NCBI RefSeq assembly: GCF_900142165.1
Contig: NZ_FQZY01000007.1
Coordinates: 1-47,282 of the forward strand
Source: Hespellia stercorisuis DSM 15480
GTDB lineage: Bacteria > Bacillota > Clostridia > Lachnospirales > Lachnospiraceae
Length of the DNA: 47,282 bases
Reading direction: 5' to 3'
Below, one piece after another: positions 42,678-47,282 of this stretch (positions are counted from its first letter, which is position 1; the number at the start of each line of letters is the position of its first letter). The notes under the pieces are model-generated. The model saw only the letters and a program-made list of their open reading frames with translations. It did no database searches and was not told the DNA's origin. A program made the position numbers and the translations under genes.

Positions 42678-44921
42678 TTATTTCTTTGTTACCCATTTTG
42701 TCTTCATCACATACCATAATGCACCGGTAATACATACAGATGAGTATGCACCACACACAAAACCTACGATCAGCGGCAGCGCAAATTCACGGATAGAGCT
42801 CACGCCTAATACATAAAGTACAACTACCATGACAATTGTTGTAAATGAAGTGTACATGGTTCTTGTCAGTGTTCTTGTAATACTTCTGTTTACGATCAAT
42901 TCCAGATCTTCCGCACGTTTCTTCGTCTTTAATTCCTCACGGATACGGTCGAAGATAACGATGGTCGCGTTGATGGAATATCCAACGATCGTCAGCATAC
43001 ACGCGATGAACGTATTACCTACCGATACACGCACCGCCGCATAGAAGGCGAGTACCACCAGCACGTCATGCAGCAGAGCCAGCACGGCACTTCCTGCAAA
43101 ACGGATATCCTTGAATCGGAACCAGATGTAGATCAGCATACAGATGGTTGCAATCAGCACTGCGAAAATCGCATCCTGACGCATCTCGGAGCTTACTGTT
43201 GAGCTGATGTTTTCCGAAGTAATCTTGGTCTCATCTACTTTAAAGCTGTCGACCATAGCCTTGTTGAAGGCCTCTCTGGTCTTCAGATCCAGTGTTGCGG
43301 TTTTAAAGATCACCTGGTCGGTGTCCTGAACCTTCTGAACCTGAACATTCTTGTCCCCGGTCACGTCCTCGATAATCGGAACGATATTTTTGTCAATCTC
43401 TTCCAGTGAATATTGTTCATTGAATGTTACATTCGTCGAAGTACCACCCTTGAACTCCAGGCTGTAGTTGAGCATTCCATTTCCACTTCCCGCATTGATT
43501 CCCATAAACACGAATCCCGCAAGAACCACAGCGGTCGACGCAGCAAAGAAAATCTTTTTCTTCCCCAGGAAATTGATTGGCTCTCTCTCTTTTTTCGGTC
43601 TGCCGTACGCCTTAGGTGAACGGATACCGACCGCATAAAATGCAAAAATAATCATTCTGGAAATCACAAGTGCCGTGAACATGGAAATCACAATACCGAG
43701 TGCCAGTGTCTGTGCAAAGCCCTTCACCGTTCCGGTACCTCTCAGCCACAGTACCGCCGCAGCGATCAGTGTCGTGATATTGCCGTCGACGATCGCGGAC
43801 AATGCCTTCTGGAATCCGGCCTTCAGGGATGTCAGCACAGATTTTCCGGCCGTCAGTTCCTCCCGCACACGGGCAAATATAATAACGTTCGCATCCACGG
43901 CCATACCGATACCGAGTACGATACCGGCGATACCCGGGAGGGTCAGTGTAATGTCAAATGCATTCAGAGATACCAGAACCAGACCTGTGTACACCAGAAG
44001 TGCAAGACTGGCAGCAAATCCCGGGAGCAGATATACCCCGCACATAAACACAAACACAATTGCAAGACCGATTGCTCCGGCCAGCAGACTTGTGCTGATT
44101 GCCTCTTCACCGAGCTGCGCTCCTACCACGTTGGAACGAAGTTCTTTTAATTCCAGATTCAGCCCACCGATACGGATCGTAGAAGCAAGACTGTCTGCCT
44201 CCTCAAATGAATTCTGTCCGCTGATCTGCGCCTCTCCGCCCTCAATCGGTTCATTTACCTTCGGCACGCTGACGAATGCACCGTCATAGTAGATACCGAT
44301 GGTCTCCCCGCTGTTGTAAGCTGCTGTCGTCGCGTCTGCAAATTTCTTTGTTCCATCATCAGTCAGCGTCAGATCTACCACATATTCTTTGGCAGAATTT
44401 GAATCCTTCTGTGTTGTGACAGCCTTGGCATTCTTCACATCGGTACCGGTCAGTACGATGCTGCCGTCCTTCTGCAGCTCTTCGATCGTCTTGCTGAGCG
44501 TATAACCGGATTCCGCAGTAGAATCTGCAGTGTAGTTTGCCGCTCCTGTGCTGTCAGTCTGTGCAATAAAATACAGTGTACCCGGTTGTCCCAGTTCTTC
44601 CAGAACCGCATTGGCATCCTTTACGCCGGGAATCTCGATACTGATACGGTCATCGCCTTCCTGATAAACCGTCGCCTCTGTGCTGTACTGCTCCACACGC
44701 TTCTGGAGTTTATAGATCGTGTCACTCATATCCTCATCAGATGGATTCTTATCCACCGTCTGGTAAGTGATACTCACTCCGCCTTCCAGGTCCAGACCGA
44801 GCTTGATATTCTTTGACGCGCCTGTCTCACCTTTTCCAAATCCCACTATCGTCGTAAAGCCGAGCAGTGCAATCAATGCAACCGTAACGATCAGGCTAAC
44901 GACTCCTTTACTTTTCTTCAT
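42678..44921 (-). CDS. secDF: Fused protein translocase subunit SecDF
   Basis: Proton-driven part of the Sec export machine in the membrane. 747 residues in one chain. SecD half: helix 1 (about 8-27), LGLDLEGGVSITYQT, a large external domain (about 50-250), the AGAIGLAIVFVFMCGVYLLPG helix and GIVLGIGMAVDANVIIFAR. SecF half begins near residue 440 with the LEFKGGTSTNVTF motif, then IWFRFKDIRFAGSAVLALLHDVLVVLAFYA in segments and GYSINATIVIFDRIRE. Six helices per half. The fusion is usual for Clostridia. Confidence 0.95.
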   Translation of the reverse strand: MKKSKGVVSLIVTVALIALLGFTTIVGFGKGETGASKNIKLGLDLEGGVSITYQTVDKNPSDEDMSDTIYKLQKRVEQYSTEATVYQEGDDRISIEIPGVKDANAVLEELGQPGTLYFIAQTDSTGAANYTADSTAESGYTLSKTIEELQKDGSIVLTGTDVKNAKAVTTQKDSNSAKEYVVDLTLTDDGTKKFADATTAAYNSGETIGIYYDGAFVSVPKVNEPIEGGEAQISGQNSFEEADSLASTIRIGGLNLELKELRSNVVGAQLGEEAISTSLLAGAIGLAIVFVFMCGVYLLPGFAASLALLVYTGLVLVSLNAFDITLTLPGIAGIVLGIGMAVDANVIIFARVREELTAGKSVLTSLKAGFQKALSAIVDGNITTLIAAAVLWLRGTGTVKGFAQTLALGIVISMFTALVISRMIIFAFYAVGIRSPKAYGRPKKEREPINFLGKKKIFFAASTAVVLAGFVFMGINAGSGNGMLNYSLEFKGGTSTNVTFNEQYSLEEIDKNIVPIIEDVTGDKNVQVQKVQDTDQVIFKTATLDLKTREAFNKAMVDSFKVDETKITSENISSTVSSEMRQDAIFAVLIATICMLIYIWFRFKDIRFAGSAVLALLHDVLVVLAFYAAVRVSVGNTFIACMLTIVGYSINATIVIFDRIREELKTKKRAEDLELIVNRSITRTLTRTMYTSFTTIVMVVVLYVLGVSSIREFALPLIVGFVCGAYSSVCITGALWYVMKTKWVTKK

Positions 44922-44947
44922 GACTTACTTCCTTTCATTCGCTTAAT

Positions 44948-46339
44948 CTACTCTGCAAGTGCTGCTTTCATCATAATCGCACATTCCACACGTTTTCGTT
45001 CCATCTCACAGCCCACCTCATATGTATCGTGAATCGTGCCATGGAATTTATATGAATTTGCCATACAGCCACCGCTGCAATAGAATCTGGCAAAACAGTT
45101 CTTACATTTGTCTTTGGAATACACACTGCAGCTTCTGAACTCATCTGCGATCTCAGGCCGCTTGATGCCTTCATCTACGTTCCCCATCAGGAAATCATCC
45201 TCGCCCACAAACTGGTGACAGGGATACAGATCTCCCCACGGCGTAACCGCCAGATATTCTGTTCCGGATCCGCAGCCGGACAGCCGCTTGTATACACAGG
45301 GGCCACCCTCCAGATCGATCATAAAATGGAAGAATGTAAATCCATTTCCAGACTTTTCGCGCTCTATCATAATTTTTGCAAGCTTATCATACTCCGCAAA
45401 AATCTGTGGGAGATCTTCCTCACGGATCGCATAAGAGTCCGTCTCCGGACCGACCACAGGCTCAATGGACATCTGCTTAAATCCAAGATCTGCGAAGTGA
45501 AGGATATCATTTGAAAAATCCAGATTGTTTCTGGTAAATGTTCCTCTTATATAGTAGCGTTCCTGATTTCTGCTCTCCGCAAGTTTTTGGAATTTCGGCA
45601 CGATCAGATCATAGCTGCCCTTCCCGTTACGGAATGGCCGCATGGTGTCATTGACTTCCTTCCGTCCGTCAAGGCTGATGACAACGTTGTCCATCTCCCG
45701 GTTGACGAACTCCTGAATCTCATCGTTGAGCAGAACGCCATTCGTGGTCACAGTAAAACGAAAATGCTTGTCATAAAGTTTTTCCTGTTCTCTCCCGTAT
45801 GCTACCAGGTCTTTTACCACCTGCCAGTTCATCAGAGGCTCACCGCCAAAGAAATCCACTTCCAGATTTCTTCTGCTTCCGGAATTGGCAATCAGGAAAT
45901 CCAGCGCTTTCTTTCCAACCTCGAATGTCATGAGCGCTTTCCTTCCGTGGTACTCGCCCTCTTCCGCAAAACAGTATCGGCATGCCAGATTGCAGTCATG
46001 CGCAATATGCAGACACAATGCCTTTACCACCGTCTTTCTCTCCTTGACCGCATCGACGAAGCCCTCGTACACATCCTTCGTGTAAAGCCGGCCGCCCTCA
46101 GTCAATTCGATCACATCCTCAAGGATGTCCTCTAAGTCTTCTTTTCTGTAAATCTGTCCAAGCTTGTCTTTTAAATATGTAAAGGTCGTCTCATCCTGCA
46201 GCGTCTCCACCGTGTGCTCCGGATTCAGTCCCGTGAGACATTCGATCACATCGTAAGCACTCTGGTCCACCACATGGACCGCTCCGCTGTTCACATCAAG
46301 GACAATATTATATCCGTTATTCTGGTACTGATGAATCAC
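44948..46339 (-). CDS. scfB: SCIFF peptide maturase (radical SAM/SPASM)
   Basis: Installs thioether cross-links in the SCIFF peptide encoded just upstream. 463 residues: the N-terminal peptide-binding region opens IHQYQNNGYNIVLDVNSGAVHVVD in segments, then the radical SAM cluster CNLACRYC, GGEPLMNW, and a C-terminal SPASM region with CGSG, CHQF and CKNCFARFYCSGGC for extra clusters. The start is probably the GTG at 46339 behind AGAGGGG, which gives the family's usual beginning; the frame extends to 46408. 133 bases and a hairpin separate it from scfA. Confidence 0.95.
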   Translation of the reverse strand: MIHQYQNNGYNIVLDVNSGAVHVVDQSAYDVIECLTGLNPEHTVETLQDETTFTYLKDKLGQIYRKEDLEDILEDVIELTEGGRLYTKDVYEGFVDAVKERKTVVKALCLHIAHDCNLACRYCFAEEGEYHGRKALMTFEVGKKALDFLIANSGSRRNLEVDFFGGEPLMNWQVVKDLVAYGREQEKLYDKHFRFTVTTNGVLLNDEIQEFVNREMDNVVISLDGRKEVNDTMRPFRNGKGSYDLIVPKFQKLAESRNQERYYIRGTFTRNNLDFSNDILHFADLGFKQMSIEPVVGPETDSYAIREEDLPQIFAEYDKLAKIMIEREKSGNGFTFFHFMIDLEGGPCVYKRLSGCGSGTEYLAVTPWGDLYPCHQFVGEDDFLMGNVDEGIKRPEIADEFRSCSVYSKDKCKNCFARFYCSGGCMANSYKFHGTIHDTYEVGCEMERKRVECAIMMKAALAE

Positions 46340-46415
46340 TTCTAGTACCCCTCTTTCTATTTCATTTACCTGCTGCACTCCGTTCACCCGATAATGACGG
46401 TTCAACAAGCATAAA

Positions 46416-46436
46416 GCAGCGACCTTAGGCCGCTGC
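46416..46436 (-). terminator. Weak attenuator between scfA and scfB
   Basis: Minus strand GCAGCGGCC pairs with GGTCGCTGC around a TAA loop, followed by TTTATG. The G-T pair favours minus-strand RNA. It could lower enzyme level relative to peptide. Confidence 0.6.
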
Positions 46437-46472
46437 CTTTTCTTTTCAGTTTAAATTGTAAACATACACCGA

Positions 46473-46616
46473 TTATTTCTTGTTTTCACAGGTCTGGTTT
46501 CCTACTGTACAAGAAGTCTTGCAGGCAGACTGACATGATGTCTGACACTCTCCACATCCACCTTTTTTCACTGTATTGTTCAATGTCTGTTCATTCAATG
46601 TTTTAATATGTTTCAT
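46473..46616 (-). CDS. scfA: SCIFF six-cysteine ribosomal peptide precursor
   Basis: A 47-residue RiPP precursor, the family named for six cysteines in forty-five residues. A leader-like half (MKHIKTLNEQTLNNTVKKGG) is followed by CGECQTSCQSACKTSC and a seventh cysteine segment VGNQTCENKK; the Cys/Ser/Thr pattern is the substrate for ScfB thioether formation. The ATG at 46616 follows AAAGGAGGAG. A TGTTATACT extended -10 lies at 46656-46649. The biological role of the mature peptide is unknown to me. Confidence 0.96.
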   Translation of the reverse strand: MKHIKTLNEQTLNNTVKKGGCGECQTSCQSACKTSCTVGNQTCENKK

Positions 46617-46648
46617 GTTCGCTCCTCCTTTAATCACTTCTGCCGTAT

Positions 46649-46656
46649 AGTATAAC
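46649..46656 (-). promoter_or_regulatory. Likely scfA promoter (extended -10)
   Basis: TGTTATACT region on the minus strand, about 33 bases before the scfA start; -35 weak (TTTAAA). Confidence 0.5.
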
Positions 46657-46686
46657 ACAAGTATCTGCGTTTTTAAAGAGAAATCT

Positions 46687-46926
46687 TCAAGAAATCTTCG
46701 GCCATTCATACTGCCGCAGGGTGATTTCCAGCTCGTCTGCCAGCTCCGGAGTCAGTTCCACCTCTCCGTCAACAAGAATGCCTTCCCCGCGCGGAACCAG
46801 TCTGCACTTTCTCCACGACTCTCCCGCCTGCATATCCACACTCTTCCTCAGATCCAGCACTTCCCAATCCTCACCGTTCTCCAACCCCCACTGACCATTC
46901 CGGTACTTCAGATATCCACTCACCAT
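46687..46926 (-). CDS. Small uncharacterised protein upstream of scfA
   Basis: 79 residues, acidic and rich in Trp and Glu (YLKYRNGQWGLENGEDWEVLDL), ending in EITLRQYEWPKIS. No signal peptide or membrane segment. It may be a beta-sandwich domain similar to DUF5348, but that is a weak resemblance. AGGTG lies five bases before the ATG. It ends 70 bases before scfA, and whether it belongs to the SCIFF operon is open. Confidence 0.6.
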   Translation of the reverse strand: MVSGYLKYRNGQWGLENGEDWEVLDLRKSVDMQAGESWRKCRLVPRGEGILVDGEVELTPELADELEITLRQYEWPKIS

Positions 46927-47063
46927 CTCATCACCTCATATCACCATTCTCTCATATTCATCTACTTCATCTACACACCAGAACATTGTCTGCTGCTCAC
47001 AGCCATAATATGACACGGACACTCACAGTTGCCCCACTGCCTGTCCATATACGTTCTATATCT

Positions 47064-47282
<219 letters not shown>

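Overview
The window looks like chromosomal DNA of a Lachnospiraceae-type Clostridia bacterium. The evidence is a six-cysteine SCIFF peptide with its radical SAM maturase, a fused SecDF, HemZ, a DUF4364 protein, T-box and M-box leaders, and strong GGAGG-type ribosome binding sites. The genus cannot be fixed from the sequence alone. Most of the window is core metabolism and information processing. One short accessory segment, 29.3-33.3 kb, is clearly different.

Layout. 0.1-3.1 kb (+): structured leader, malic enzyme, YhcC-like radical SAM protein, DUF4364 protein. 3.1-5.2 kb (-): RarA and a polysaccharide deacetylase. 5.2-8.0 kb (+): MATE transporter and galactokinase. 8.0-11.7 kb (-): NAD synthetase, Hsp33, methyltransferase. 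11.9-16.9 kb (-): a trpDCFBA operon behind a tryptophan T-box, with no trpE or trpG. 17.0-18.8 kb (+): an M-box riboswitch and mgtE. 18.9-20.8 kb (-): an LtaS/MdoB-type phosphoglycerol transferase with an extra C-terminal domain. 20.9-29.2 kb (-): ilvE, ilvN, ilvB, a peptidase, folA, thyA, a MarR regulator and hom, covering branched-chain/threonine-family amino acids and thymidylate/folate. 33.3-46.9 kb (-): a conserved clostridial run of a small unknown gene, scfA, scfB, secDF, recJ, relA, MBL hydrolase, hemZ, hisS and aspS. The window ends in a tetranucleotide GTCT repeat.

Accessory segment. Two near-identical tRNA-Gly(GCC) units, each with its own promoter, bracket a cassette of about 3.5 kb. 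It holds a TetR regulator translationally coupled to a secreted, wall-anchored DUF6273 protein, a structured RNA-like element and a T-rich tandem repeat. Residues 191-216 of the surface protein are encoded almost only by codons ending in C or T, rich in tyrosine. A GC-only-like block and two perfect short hairpins follow. That is the layout of the variable region of a diversity-generating retroelement (DGR). No reverse transcriptase or template repeat is in the window, so any diversification would act in trans or be past. This is the strongest candidate for an undescribed system here.

Regulation visible in the sequence: a Trp T-box and a Mg2+ M-box transcribed divergently from adjacent promoters; candidate operators beside the ilvE, marR and tetR promoters; intercistronic hairpins between scfA and scfB and between secDF and recJ, whose wobble pairs favour the coding-strand RNA.
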